A stretch of DNA of 64,000 nt, from NCBI RefSeq assembly GCF_024679245.1, contig NC_090177.1:41104303-41168302 (forward strand), written 5' to 3'. This DNA comes from Pseudorasbora parva (taxonomy: Eukaryota > Chordata > Actinopteri > Cypriniformes > Gobionidae). Positions 13,024 to 25,187 of the stretch are shown here, one piece after another (within the stretch, counting starts at the first letter, position 1; every line of letters starts with the position of its first letter). Position numbers and translations under genes: made by a program. The notes below the pieces were generated by a model. That model saw only the letters and a program-made list of their open reading frames with translations. It was not told where the DNA came from and ran no database searches.

Positions 13024-13140
13024 CAGGGGTGCTTCGCTTCATCCTGCCCCAAAAAGGTTTGTGTGTTGGAGCAGGGTTGGATCTAATCTCTCCAGGACTG
13101 TGGCCCTCCAGGAGCTGAGTTTAACACTCCTAATGTAGGA
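13024..13140. repeat. Short dispersed repeat fragment
   Basis: caggggtgcttcgc at the start and ggccctccaggagctgagtt near the end match the family also seen at 22575-22690 and 35510-35585. The middle is deleted relative to a full palindromic copy. Confidence 0.5.
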
Positions 13141-13387
13141 AAAATCTTATATTTGGAGCAGTCATGTAATATGTTGAACCTCAGCTCATTTTTGATCTTA
13201 CTCCTTAATTGGTTGTGGTTAGCTTCTTCAATAAAAACGACAGCCTTCATTAGTTGAAACTTGTGGATTGCTGTGCTCCTTTTCTCTCCACACCTCCTCC
13301 TCTCTGATGGTAATTAGTCTGTTGTCAATGGTAAATTAGCAGAGCTCTCCCACGCTGTGACTCCTGGAGTGCACAGTCCAGCAGGGT

Positions 13388-13390
<3 letters not shown>

Positions 13391-13445
<55 letters not shown>
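13391..13445. repeat. (TG)n microsatellite
   Basis: Uninterrupted TG dinucleotides, about 27 copies. They create spurious open frames of alternating Cys-Val / Thr-His on the two strands. Confidence 0.95.
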
Positions 13446-13448
<3 letters not shown>

Positions 13449-14222
13449 ACCAGGTGCTGAATGCTGCCCAGCAGGTGTGTGTTCCAGCACACTCAGCATC
13501 CAAACCCTACAGAATCATAAGCTTATTTTTGGACAAATACTGTATGTGTCAGCCTGTTAAAACAACCTTAATGTGATTTGTATGTGCTTCCACTGGTTTT
13601 GGGTATGCCTGTAGACCATAATATGATCTTTTAGTCTACACAGTATAGTTGACTGTAAATTCAGCGGTTTAGCTGTATTTTCATTCCTCAGTGTCAGTTT
13701 TGAGAGACTGAAAGAGAAGCATTTGTGGCATAATGTCGATTACCACAGAAAACAATTTTACCGTGTCTTTCAGTTTAAAAACACAGAGTTTATAGTAATG
13801 CATTCAACATTGATTCGTGAATATCGAGTGTTCACTATAAAAGAAAAGGAAAGGCTACAAATCTTAATATGAAGAAACAGTTGTATCACTCAGAAAACAA
13901 AAACACAATTATTTGTAAAAGACATGCATAAAAATGGCATTAATAAAATACAATCCACACAAAAACTGAGCATCTTATCACTGACCTGGGTGGAGTTTGT
14001 TTCACATTATATTTCACAGATAGTTCCTGTCATAGATAGAAGATGCATATTGTGCGAAAGCTATCAGGTTTACTGACCGTTTATGACACTGAAGTTGAAG
14101 GATTGGCTATCCTAACTAATAATTTTGCTATCTGGCTCCATGAACTTCAATTGTAAGTGCTTTACTGTACACTTTTTCGAAGTCAAAATAATTTTCTCTG
14201 CCACAAATGCTGTCCACGAGGC
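13446..14222. other. Intergenic DNA, nothing recognised
   Basis: AT-rich, no gene or clear repeat boundary visible. Confidence 0.5.
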
Positions 14223-14825
14223 TTAAAGGGTTAAGTTCACCTTAAAATTAAAATGTCCCCATGATTTACTCGCCCTCAAGCTATGCTAGGTGTATGTGAC
14301 ATTCTTCTTAGAGAATACAATCGGAGTTATATAAAAAATGTCCTGGCTCTTCCAAGCTTTATAATGGCAGTGAAAGGCAGCCCAACATTTTATGCTAAAA
14401 AAAATTGCATCCATCCATTGTAAAAGTGATCTATACAACTCCAGGTGGTTAATAAAGGCCTGATAGTGAATTGATGGGTTTTTGTAAGAAAAATATCCAC
14501 ATTTAACAATTAATAAAGTCACATACCTAGCTTCCACCGGACCTCCCTTTCATATTCAATTCAATAAACTTAATTCAGAAGAAAGCGTAACTGGCGCGAC
14601 CACGACACCAAACATAGCTTAAGCGTTACACTTTCTGCATGGGTTGTCTGCCGGAAGCTAGATATTTGACTTTATAACGTGATAAATATGGATATTTTTC
14701 TTACACAAACCCACTGATCCGCTTTAGACACCTGCAAACTTGTCGCTTTTCGGCGACAATCGCCGTTTTCTTGGTCAATTGGGTCATTTACGTGAATCGC
14801 GTAGAACCGAAGAGTTTTTTTTTTG

Positions 14826-14846
14826 TGGGGTGGGGGGGTGGGGGTC
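14826..14846 (+). other. G-rich run, possible G-quadruplex
   Basis: gtggggtgggggggtggggg follows a 13-nt T-run. Four or more G-tracts of at least three can be formed from these runs with one-base loops. Confidence 0.45.
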
Positions 14847-15460
14847 TACAGTTCTGTAGACTAGACATGCGAAACACTATTGGATAGTTCTTATAACTGA
14901 CATTTCTCTGGGCCAATCGGAATCTTAGCTCACTTGCGTCAGAATCTTGAAGCACACAGCGTCAACTGAGCTCGCCATTGAATGAGATGCCTGGCTATCG
15001 AGATACCACCCGAGTCTGACGGATGGAAGTAAGCAAGCTTAGTGTTCAATTCAAGCATGGGCGTAGATTACGGGACGTGTCCCCTGCACTTTTAATAAAG
15101 TGTACTTTCATCCTCCGCACGTTTACTGGGTCTTCCCGATCCTAGTCGACCCGCTCCGAGCGGGATATGAACCGGCGTTAACGTTACCTGCGCGAGGGCG
15201 GGCAAGTTAAGTTAACAGGGACGCTAAAGAGAGCTTTCTCTACCTCGATTGCGCACTTCTTGAGGTCACAATCAATACATAAATACATGATAAATACATC
15301 AAGATTTAAATTCAGAGACAAAAAATTATCTATGCATGACCTGTCATTTTAGTTTGCAGGTCTGGCTTTAGAAGGACTTTATTAAACCCTGGAGCCGTTT
15401 GGAGCACTTTTAGAATGGATGGATGGTCTTTTTTGGTCTTCAAATTTTGGGCTGCCATTT

Positions 15461-15910
15461 GCAGCACCATCTGGATGATGCGACGGCAGCCATATTGTGC
15501 CAGGACACCCAACACACACACACACAAAACTGATTGGTGGAGAGGAGCCCGAGTGATGAAGCCAATCAGAACACCGGGAGGATTAGGAGGCCATGATGGA
15601 CAGAGGCCAGGATGCCGGGATTACAACCATACTCTTTATCGAAGGACATTCTGGGATTTGTAATGACCACAGAGAGTCAGGACCTCGGTTTAACGTCTCA
15701 TTTGAAGGATGGCTCTTGTTACAGTACAGAGTCCCCATCACTATACTGGGGTGTTAGGACCCACACAGACCACAGGGTGAGCGCCCCCTGCTGCCCTCAC
15801 TAACACCTCTACCAGCAGCTCCTGGTTTTCCCAGAAGGTCTCCCATCCAGGGACTGACCAGACTCAGCCCTGCTTAGCTTCAGTGGGAAACCAGTCTTGG
15901 GCTACAGGGT
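15461..15910 (-). mobile_element. 5S rRNA-derived SINE, minus strand
   Basis: Read on the minus strand, the head (complement of 15837-15910) contains aagctaagcagggctgag and ctggatgggagacc. These correspond to the internal promoter (A-box and C-box) of 5S rRNA genes, so this is a SINE3/5S-headed SINE. The body includes a block (complement of 15745-15800) with gtgtgggtcctaacacccc and the 3' part cctggcacaatatggctgcc. It is inserted in the right arm of the foldback MITE. A second, shorter copy is at 51061-51428. The first few bases of the 5S head and the tail are missing. Confidence 0.7.
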
Positions 15911-16031
15911 ACATTTTTAATATAACTCTCATTGCATTCGTCTGAAAGAAGAATGTCATATATACCTAGGATGACTTAAGGGGGAGTAAATCATAGGCAA
16001 ATTTTCATTTTTGGGGGAACTATCCCTTTAA

Positions 16032-18414
16032 CTTGTATTGAACTGGAACATATGTTTAATGCACCTATAAATGCGGCTTCTGCTCAGTTCTGCTGTGCTC
16101 CGTCTAACTGTTTTTTGTGCGCAAGAATGCGTCCTGTGTGTTCGGCCCCCCTACTGCGCTGTGGCATTCTGTCAACTCGTAATTATTTATCTGGCTTGAT
16201 TGGGACGCCCTGCCATTAGACCATTTGATCTCAGTGTATTGAAATGTGAACAAGAGTCTTTTGACTATCAGAAACGACCGCCTGGGGTGAACGGCGGGAT
16301 CCCAGACAAGGCCGCAGACACGTTGGAGCAGCTTTGATGCACCTGAACTGCACGATTATTGAATCACTGTGTCAGTTCGACTGAATAACATGGTTGAATG
16401 TGGGTATATAGTTGTTTTGATGAACCTGATCTCTCGGATAGTAGGTTTTTTTCACCCCGTTTCTTGCGTTCCCGCTGCATTCGCTCTCTCACACGCACAT
16501 ATATATTATGCCCCAAATCTTTCCCTCTAGGTATATAAAGCCCACATGCTTCGCCCAGCCCCCATCCACTAAAAAACAGTCATTATTATTGAAGCCTGCA
16601 GGCAAAGCGCACTAAAAAGGTGCCAGAAATTCACCGTGCGGCTATGGAAATGAGGCCTCCCTCATAACGTTAGTCACCAATATTTCTGTTTTCCTTTCAA
16701 AGAGAGGGAAGAAAAGATCCGAGATGAGGGGGGAAAGAGAGAAAGAAAGGAACAAATGTGGGACAACCATTGTTCCATCTCCTGGGTTTTATGAGCTATT
16801 AATTAATTATGAATGAATGAGTGAGTGACTTACAGGAAGGCAGGACGGAGGGTCTCCCGGTGTTAACATAATTATAATCGCTGCTCAGTCCAGATAGCGA
16901 CAAAGACCGTTTTCTTTAGCGCCTTTTATCACCTCTCATTTTGAAATGAAAGCAGATAAAGCTTTATAATGCATTCATTTGTCATTGATTTGCAGGAGAC
17001 TCTGTGTAATTACTTTGTCAAAAGTGCCTGCCCCCTCTATGAACGTTACATACAGAAACTGAGATATAATGCATGTTTTCACATATTTTTCATATTATTA
17101 CTTTGTGGAAGGGGGGGATCAAGGGAAAATTAAAAAAAAGGCAAAAAAAAAAAAAAATCATAGCACTCATTTACAGGCATAACGTCATTGCGGAGTCTCT
17201 TGAATTGAGGCACTCCCTTGAGACATTGAAGTGATGCATGGAATGAGAAGATATGAATATACATGAACAAGCCATGTGTACACCGCAGCAGCCTCCCCTT
17301 TAATACATGGATTAATCAATATCTGTGAAGCATTGAAATGCAATTAAAATGATACCGAGTAGGAAGAAAATAGGGGGGAAATTATTGAAGAATTTATTAT
17401 CTAAGACCGCCTCGGACAGTGTGCTGTGGATGGATGGACCAGTCTCTCAGACTGATCTGACATGTCTCCCCCTCTGTTTTGAGCCACGGGCCACTAATCT
17501 AGCCTAGTTCCAGTTTTAATAAGGGTGGTTTTAGGTTTCAGATGACCCCAACCGAAGAGTAAGATGCTAAAGACGTCCATCTGAATGTGTACAATGACCA
17601 AGGACTGTAAAGCCCCACAAAAAACACCAAAGCATCATACAAATAGTTCATATACTGGTGTCCTACATTACATTCCTTGTGAAAAAGAAAGGCCCTTACC
17701 TAAATGGAAGCCTTAGCCCACACCTTCTTCTTCCGAGTCCACACTTTCGTGATGTGATGCTGCTTTTACTGTCAAGTATACTGCGCAGTGAGGATGCATA
17801 TTAGGGGTGTAATCAGATTCAATGATGTATGCTAAGCTATGCTAAAAGTGCTACGGCTGAATGGATTTGAAAACGGTAAAACTCAAGAGTTTAACTCTCG
17901 GGGAGTTTGACAAAATGTTCAAAAATAGTGGTGTGTTCCTTGAGGACATAAAGGCCACTTCACAGGTTTGTTGGCATTCATTGGATCCGTGTGTTAACTC
18001 TTTTGGTGTCTGTTGCATTGGTTGGGGTTGTTTTCACCTGACTGAATGTGTTCAATCAGTGTTTGTTGGTGTCTTTTGGGGCAGTGTGAACATGACGCTT
18101 ATTATTCATAAAATTCTAAATCCAACTAAGTTTATGATACTCACCGAGGCAGGCATGTTGACATAATTTGTGTGTGAATTAGTCAATTCAAGCGCAAGAT
18201 TTGCATGCTGCCTGAGACGAGTTTGGCACTCTGGACTAGCACGCACTCAAATCTTGTCATTTTTTCTCTTTTGCTTCTTGCGCTTGAATAGTGGTGTTCC
18301 TTTAAGTGAACATAGACAACGCATGTGTATCAGTGTACTAGATCTGTGCATTCTCTTGAAGTGACAGCAACCTAATATTCCTGCTGTCTGTGTATTTAAT
18401 ATTAATCAAACAAC
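16032..18414. other. Unique non-coding DNA with conserved-element character
   Basis: No ORF with recognisable protein. 16600-17450 is free of obvious repeats and rich in homeodomain-type AT words (taattaattatgaatg, gtaattac, gattaatcaat) beside balanced-composition DNA. This is how vertebrate conserved non-coding elements often look. A TATA-like word, gtatataaag, lies at 16531-16540. These are impressions from composition, not alignments. Confidence 0.3.
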
Positions 18415-18419
18415 AAAAA

Positions 18420-18775
18420 CAGTAGTCCGTCTGTTTGATCGGACCACACGGGCCAGCCTTCGCTCCCCACGTGCATCAATGAGCCTTGGCCGCCCATGAC
18501 CCTGTGGCCGGTTCTCCACTGTTCCTCTTGGAGCACTTTTGATAGAGACTGACCACTGCAGACCGGGAACAGCCCACAAGAGCTGCAGTTTTGGAGATGC
18601 TCTGACCCAGTCAAATCCTTATGCTTGGCCATTTTTCCTGCTTCTAACACATCAACTTTTAGGATTTTTTTTTCACTTGCTGCCTAATATATCCCACCCA
18701 CTAACAGGTGCAGTGAAGAAGAGATACTTAGTGTTATTACCTTCAGCTGTCATTGGTCATAATGTTATGCCTGAG
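18420..18775 (-). pseudogene. Tc1-like transposon fragment, transposase N-terminal part, minus strand
   Basis: On the minus strand the segment runs from the element 5' side (ggcataacattatgacc-like, near 18770) into the start of a Tc1-type transposase. Pieces such as MLEAGKMAKHKDL, then [16 protein letters not shown] in a shifted frame, match the copy at 29461-29824. Relative to that copy about 45 bp are missing in the helix-turn-helix region (after gctctgacccagtc). The catalytic DDE domain is absent. A dead 5' fragment only. Confidence 0.75.
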
Positions 18776-19285
18776 CGATGTAAACGTATAAAGATATACT
18801 TAATTGGGTCAGAAAATGACACTAAATTTCATCTAATTGCATTTAATATAAATTAAACTTTACTGCATTTTCATTTAATTGCAATTAGATGCCCGACAAC
18901 ATTCACTTTGCACTTGCTTATTTTTTAAAGTATATATTAACGTAATAAGTACGTGACAGTCATTTTTATGAGCAACAGACCAAAACTAAGTTTCTGCAAA
19001 TATTTTTCTCCTGACAAAGCTTTCAAATGGCATTTGTGCATGTGCATATCCTCCTCAATAAGCTTTACGCCAGGTTTCTCGTGAAGGACACCGAATTGGT
19101 TTATTGGTGACAGGTGTGAATGTGCGGGAGCGTGAATTTTATTTCAGGCCACACCTTCTCTTGAATAATCCTGTGAGGTTCTTAGAGACAGCGCTGCAAA
19201 ACATGCTTTTCTTATTTAGTATTTTGTCTTGTTTCCAGTCCAAATATTCTCTTACTATATTAGTAAATTTACATAAGATATTGTA
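18776..19285. other. AT-rich intergenic DNA
   Basis: No feature recognised; open frames at 18539-18856 and 19104-19286 have no recognisable protein. Confidence 0.5.
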
Positions 19286-19493
19286 GTTACATTTTATTTA
19301 AAGGTATCAGTGTTACAGCGTAATTATATTCTTAATTACGACATGATAATAATTAACTGCATTTACTTTACTAAAGGGTTAGGTATATGATTAGGGTTTG
19401 GTTTAAGGCTAGTTGCATGTAATTATGCATAATTTATAGTTACTACTAAAGTAACTACATGTTTAACAATGACACTGTAAAATAAAGTGTTGA
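19286..19493. mobile_element. Small MITE (acactttattttacagtg-type termini)
   Basis: The left end ttacattttatttaaaggta with cagtgttac and the right end gacactgtaaaataaagtgt are imperfect inverted repeats. The ends resemble, but differ from, the GGTAACACTTTA family at 41427 and 58512. Confidence 0.5.
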
Positions 19494-20884
19494 TTATATG
19501 TTTTCTTAATTCAAATGAAGTGAGATTTTGCTTAAAACAAGCAAAATGATCTGCCAATGGGGTAAGAAAACTAATCTTGTTTCTGTTTGAAATCTTGTTT
19601 CTTTCCCCATTCGCAGATACTCACTTCATTTTTATTGTACTTTCAAGAAGACAGTAAAAACATATATCTTGTCACTTTACTTCTATTAAATGCATCTTCA
19701 TTTAAGAATTTGTAGATATTTAGACTAGAAGCAAGGCAAAAATACTAAGAAAAGCATGTCTGCACTAATATTAGATGATTTGGATGAACTATCCAATTGC
19801 AGACCCAACAGGAAAAAACTAAAAATCTTTAATTTAACTCCAAGTTCAAGTTTCAAAACATAATGCTATTGACATTTCTGCAATTGCTTTGGTTGATCAG
19901 AATAAAATCCCTACAGCACAATGGAGGAAGTGTGTGACTGTATGGGGTTTCATGTGAAAAACAGATGACTACCACACAACACATGCACACACACACTCAA
20001 ACATACACATTTAAGAGACATGGTTCAATCGAGGTCGGTCCATAAAGGGATTAGGGGTCAAGTATTCAGTCCCTATATAGCTATTGTGTGATCAATAGAA
20101 GTGAATTTTCAATACTAGAGGAGAGAGCAGGTTCAAAGTGTGCTAATAGTATTCTCTTTATTACAAGACCTCATTATTTTACTATGAACTGAAAGAGTGA
20201 AGATGGATGAAGGGTCAGTGCTGTACATCTCTGCTGGTTATGTGGTGTTAAAGACAACAATGCTAAAATAGTTGAACAAATGTATTTTCTCACATTCTGT
20301 TATGTGTTAATATATGATTAAAAAAATACCAAAAAAATGAATTACAATAATGATCGCAGAATCTTGCCAACCAACCAATTAAAACAGCAATTCAGCTGAC
20401 CATTACCCTTACAGGGTCCTTTTGCAGGTTTTACAAAAAATAATGATGGGGGGCGTCTAATCTTGCTCATGGATTGTCACTTTCCAGCAGAGTTTAACCC
20501 CAACACGCTTGCCTGAAACTTTCGAGTGATCTTAAAGAAATCGCCCCCTCTTCCTTCATTCACTTTACCCTACATCACTCCACTAATATAGTCACTTGAT
20601 GGAGCGAATGAAAATGATAGAGGGAATTCGGACACTGGCAGTTCCAGTAGCAATGAAAAGATCTCTGTCATGGAAACTAGGATGTATAAACCTTAATTAA
20701 ACAACTTAATACTCAGGTAAAAGGAATGTAGACCTTTATGATATTACGCTGTACCCACATTGGACATGCAGTTTGGAAAATGGATGGATGATTCAGCTGT
20801 GAGCGCCATCTTCAGGTCAGACGCGGGAATTCATTAGAGAAGCGACTTGCAGTGCATTATGGGTATACTCTAGCCGTTGAAAGT
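19494..20884. other. Unique intergenic DNA
   Basis: No gene recognised. The outer part, around 20855-20884 (cagtgcattatgggtatact) and again past 21404 (ctgtgcattgtgggattgag), may be the inverted arms of an older element into which the next MITE inserted. Confidence 0.4.
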
Positions 20885-21404
20885 GCGGCTGCATCCGAAA
20901 TCTGGAAAATGCTGCCTTCGGAGGACACATTTGAAGGCAGGAAGGCATCAAGCAACGTCTGAATCTAATGTTAGCTTCACTTCCTGTCTCCTGAGAGACC
21001 TTCAACTGATCGAGTTTTGAAGGCAGCACACGTGTCCTTCACTGCCTTTGGTATCCCACAATCCTGTGCTTTCTATTCAGTGACAGTTGAGCTGGGAAAA
21101 TAAGATGGCATCCAAAAGTTGCGTTTGCTGGTCAGTTTGTGTGTAAATGTATTTTTTTTTTTAACCAATATTTTCCACTGATGTCATTTCTAGCGAGAAA
21201 TCACTAATGTATTAATTAAATATGTTTATTTCTCACCAAAGCTCTCTCTATTTTGCTGTGGATCATTAAACTGTTACACTGTCTTGGAAGTATGTCCGAA
21301 ATTAGTTTTGTGAGGTGCCTTCATGTGCAAAACTGCCTTTCAAGCCATTGCCTCATAAGGCAGCGAGGCCACGAGTCAGCAGCCTAGGTTTTCGGACGCA
21401 GCCC
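20885..21404. mobile_element. MITE with GGCTGCGTCCGAAA termini
   Basis: gcggctgcatccgaaa at the left and ttcggacgcagccc at the right are inverted repeats. Internal words such as ctgccttcggagga and gccattgcctcataaggcag continue the arms. No coding capacity. Open frames within are short and unrelated to known proteins. Confidence 0.65.
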
Positions 21405-21787
21405 ATATCGCTTGTACACTCATTACTGCTGTGCATTGTGGGATTGAGTGTGTGCACTTGATACTGTTTTGGACACCACTACAAATGGCTGTCCCCGTAT
21501 CCCTTAAAACTCATCTTTTGACCACCAAAATATCAACCTTGAATGTAACTCTACACTCGTGCCTCATTCAGTATACACGGTTCTGTGAATATGCAAATTC
21601 TCCCCGCCTCCACTCACTCACACCAGCTCGGAGATCCACTCGTTGGCGATCACACGTTGACGCGATTGGTTAGTTTGTGACGTCAGAAACACCAGCGATT
21701 TCAAAGCGTGTTTTATGAGTCTTTGGTTTACTGCAGTTTTGAGGAGAAAATACTCTGCAGTGATCTTGACTTTGCACACGGTTAGTC

Positions 21788-22503
21788 TTAATGGGTTACT
21801 TCACCGCTTTTTCATATTAAACTGTTATTCCCTTAACTAAAACGAGTTGACACATCCCTCTCTCGTCTCAGTGCGTGCTCTTAATCTCTCTAAGCACACT
21901 AAGCCCAGTTCATTTACTATGGAACCAAACGGAGATCAAGTAAGAAGCGTCCAAACACCTCCACGTTTTCTCTATTTAAATACAGTTACACGAGTAGTTG
22001 AACGATCAAGTATGGTGACAAAATAAAACGTGACGCTTTTCTAATCGGGTTAAAAAGGAGAACTATAATATATGGCGGATCAGCACTTCTGAGAGTACTT
22101 TGGCTCGGCGCAGTAAAAAGTCACAGCTGAAACATCTTTCCTCACACCTCTCCCTCACTCTCTCATTTCTGTCAATACGGAGATGTGAGGGAAGATGTTT
22201 CGGCCGGGACTTTTTACTGCGCCGAGTCGAAGTACTCTAAGAAGTGCTATTCCGCCATACATTATAGTTCTCCTTTGTAACCCGCTTAGAAAAGCGTCAC
22301 GTTTTAGTTTGTCACCATAGTTTAGTTTGTTGGTTTCATAGTGGTTTCAACTGGGCTTAGTGGGCTAAGCTAAATGCTATCAGATCGTCACCGCGCGTCA
22401 GAGAGATTAAGAGCACGCACTCAGACGAGAGAGGGATGTATCAACTTGTTTTAGTTAAGGGAATAACAGTTTAATATGAAAAAGCGGTGAAGTATCCCTT
22501 TAA
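21788..22503. mobile_element. Palindromic TTAA-flanked MITE, ~716 bp
   Basis: Both arms extend for several hundred bp. acttcaccgctttttcatat, ttattcccttaactaaaac and gtgcgtgctcttaatctctc on the left reappear inverted on the right up to agtatccctttaa. TTAA lies at 21788-21791 and 22500-22503. The centre, around 22100-22240, folds on tcggcgcagtaaaaagtc / gactttttactgcgccga. The whole element could form one long hairpin. No transposase. Confidence 0.75.
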
Positions 22504-22574
22504 AGCATATTAAAAACACAGCATAGACATATAAAAAACATTAAAACCTTGATTTTCACCACAGGGAGACATAT

Positions 22575-22690
22575 ATGTGTATAGGGGTGATTTCAGACAC
22601 AGCCCTTGATTAGCTGTGTTTAATTATGAGCTGAACTCTGCAGGACAGTGACCCTCCAGGCGCAGGATTGGACAGCCATCCCTGCTTTAA
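22575..22690. repeat. Short dispersed repeat fragment
   Basis: gagctgaactctgcaggaca and gtgaccctccaggcgcagga mark the same family as 13024-13140 and 35510-35585. Confidence 0.5.
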
Positions 22691-25187
22691 AGAAAGTGTC
22701 CATGTCTTAAGATAGCGACATTGACTGAAATTCTCTGAATCAGTTTCCACCAGTGCTTTTTTTCAGGTTGAGATGGCAAATGGAAGACAGAGAGATGGAG
22801 TAGAAGAGGTCCTCATCTCTCCTTTCATTTCCAGCGATACTGCCACATGGCTTTGGTACTCCATCTCTCACTTTCCCTTTTTTGCAGTTTGATTTATTCC
22901 CTCGATGGGATCAGGAACGACGTGTCCGGGTGAACATCACTGCTTTGTCATTCTCATTTTAGTTGAGCATTCATTCAAGTTAATCTCTTCAGAAGGTTAC
23001 TGGTCATTGCCTCTACATTAGCGACAGTTAATTTCCATCTGTTTGAGCTGGACCAGCCACACCGCTCATTCATTGTGCACATCAAAGTTGACGCACTAAC
23101 CCTCAACCTTCCCATCAACCTGCAGACACCCTGATCACAATCGGTTGTCTGGGTAAAACTTGAAAGGAGCTCAGTTGCGAAGCATACTAGCTTTTACAGC
23201 TATTTGAATTTTCTGAGACAATAATTAAACAGACTTTTCCCCTCATTTAAATTTAGTGAATTGGTTTGATTGGATGCATATGAAACGGTTTAAACAACAG
23301 TTCAATGAAGATGTCTACATGCCAGCAATAAACTAAAGGTTGACTGTAGCTAAATTACTTTAAATTGTGAGGGACGCTGTTGGGTGCTAAATGAAATATA
23401 TAGAGAGAGAAGACAAGAAAGAGCAAGTTCACTTGTCAATGCCAAGAGTAGATCGAACTCAGGTCCTGTTTGCTGTCTTCTACCTTTTGGATGTCCTTTT
23501 TCATTCCTTCCTTGACTGTCCCTTCATCCCTCCTTCTTTCTGTCCCTGCCAAAGTTAGTGTGCAGGGACTAATCTATAGCCACCTTTGTGGAGGTTCTTT
23601 GAAAAATCTCTCCCATGTCACTGTTAAGGTCAAGGGCCATGGCAGGCCGTAGCCATATGTGCACTTACCTTAAAAGCCCATTTATACTTAAGAGAGAAAG
23701 AGTGTGAGAGAGAAACACACACACAAAGAGAGAGAGAGAGAGAGATCTGTCTCCTGTCACCTTGTGATATGGATCGTTTTGTTTTGTGGGGCTTGTTACT
23801 GAATATCAATGTCTGCGGATGCGACAGGTCAAGGGTATTCCACCCAACAGAACAGACAGCAGCGCACAGATCAAGAGTGGCATGACTCATTCTTTTACTG
23901 CGCTCAACAACATAGAAAAATGTTGAGATGAGTTTGATCACACACACACACCTACAAAAGCACACCAGATCGCGAGTATTGTCATGGTTTGCGGGGAGAT
24001 CTCACATTTGCATTTCAGTCGGCCTAAATATTGCTCATGAGTTAGACATAATATGCAGATTTTCAAACAGAGGTGGGGTTATCACTTAATCAGATTTGCT
24101 TTCAATCTGCTTTTTGATTTTTTTTGAAAATACAAATATAATTTGCTACCCTCCCCACTATATATAGCCTATATATAAACTCTAGCTGTGTTAATGCACT
24201 CCGTTCAAATATTTAGTTTGGTCATCAGTTTTTATCGACGGGAGTATAATATACTCGGGTACGTTGATAAGTTGCATATGAAGACCTCTCGTGCCCAGAA
24301 ACATACACAATTACAAAGCCATGCGATTTAAAATGTGATCAGCAACAGAGGTAATACGGTGAGCATTGATTGTAATGATTATCTTGTTTTGAAGCTGTCT
24401 CTCTTTCATTGACTTGTCTGGTCTGGCAGCGGTGGCAGACAGACGCTAGGGTCCTGAAGGGCGAGAGAAGAAGACAGGTAATCTTTTAATCTCACCTCTC
24501 CATTTCTCTGGCTCCGTTCCCACCCACTCCCCCCTTCCAAGACATTTCATATTCTAATCATTCCGTTCTCTCGTCGAACCGCCTCCACCCGCTGTTCATG
24601 GTCCTCCAGAGCTTTCGCGCTTTTAAACCTTCTGCTAACTTTATTGAATATTTCCCCCTTTTCTTTCCTCTTTTATGGAATACATTTAGTTTCTTGGAAT
24701 ATAACGGAATAGCACTTTTCTCCCTAACTCACCCCTTTAATTTCTTGCCCCTCTCGTCTGCCTTGTCTTCATTCTATGCCCGAAGGTTACAACTAAATGT
24801 GCATTATTCAGCGAAAAACAAAAGACTGGGAAAATTGATTTGGTTATCAGACGCAGTAGCGCTGGGGCACTTTGATCAGGCCCTGAAAGGCAGCACTACA
24901 TGTCAGAAATGTGCTATAGCAGCTCTTTCTGAGTTTTACAATAACAACACCCTTCCAGTCGTGCAGGTTTAGGCCCTGCGGTAATTCCTGACGTGTCTCC
25001 CTCTCTTTCTGCCTCCTTCCATCTATATCCTCTCCCTTTCTTTGCTTCTTCAAGAACCCTGCTTACCAACACAGTAGAATCTTTCTCTGCTTTAAGTGAT
25101 TTGACCCTTCATAGTGGTTAACACAGAAATACAGTAGTTAACTTATGCATTTCTGATATTTGAACCTTGGTGCCTATGTTGGAGACA
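22691..25187. other. Unique non-coding DNA with conserved-element character
   Basis: No ORF with recognisable protein; the 124-codon frame at 24598-24972 shows no domain. A purine/CA-rich simple stretch lies at 23690-23745. 22700-23000 and 24360-24990 are repeat-free with balanced composition and may be regulatory or exonic. Confidence 0.3.
24430..24477 (+). other. Possible 48-bp exon (speculative)
   Basis: The segment is preceded by a pyrimidine-leaning tract ending ggtctggcag and followed by gtaatc, so it has splice-site-like borders. It is 16 codons long and open in frame one. Such patterns occur by chance often; no protein family recognised. Confidence 0.12.

Larger units (their letters stand above)
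14223..16031. mobile_element. Long-arm foldback MITE with TTAA ends, interrupted
   Basis: Left arm from ttaa at 14223 (aagttcaccttaaaattaaa, catgatttactcgccctcaa, gtgacattcttct) is mirrored by a right arm ending at ttaa 16028-16031 (agaagaatgtcatatatacc, gagtaaatcat, aactatccctttaa). The inner arm parts also pair: tggcagtgaaaggcagccca on the left, gggctgccatttgcag on the right. Two blocks are extra: 14731-15350 (unrelated, includes a G-run) and a SINE at 15461-15910. A half copy lies at 59851-60075. No transposase seen; TTAA use fits piggyBac/Kolobok-type mobilisation. Confidence 0.7.

Noticed and set aside
15130..15200. tRNA gene on the minus strand (tcgacccgctccgagcgggat, then gaaccggcg)
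   Set aside because: A B-box-like word is visible, but no acceptor stem or A-box at the right distance could be found.
15835..15910. Functional 5S rRNA gene
   Set aside because: Only the internal-promoter half resembles 5S rRNA, the rest diverges into a SINE body, and a second copy at 51350-51428 has the same hybrid structure.
16531..16540. Core promoter (gtatataaag)
   Set aside because: A single TATA-like word in AT-rich DNA without a downstream exon is not enough.
24598..24972. 124-codon ORF as a gene
   Set aside because: Composition is ordinary and no domain or homologous family was recognised; a single frame of this length is expected by chance.
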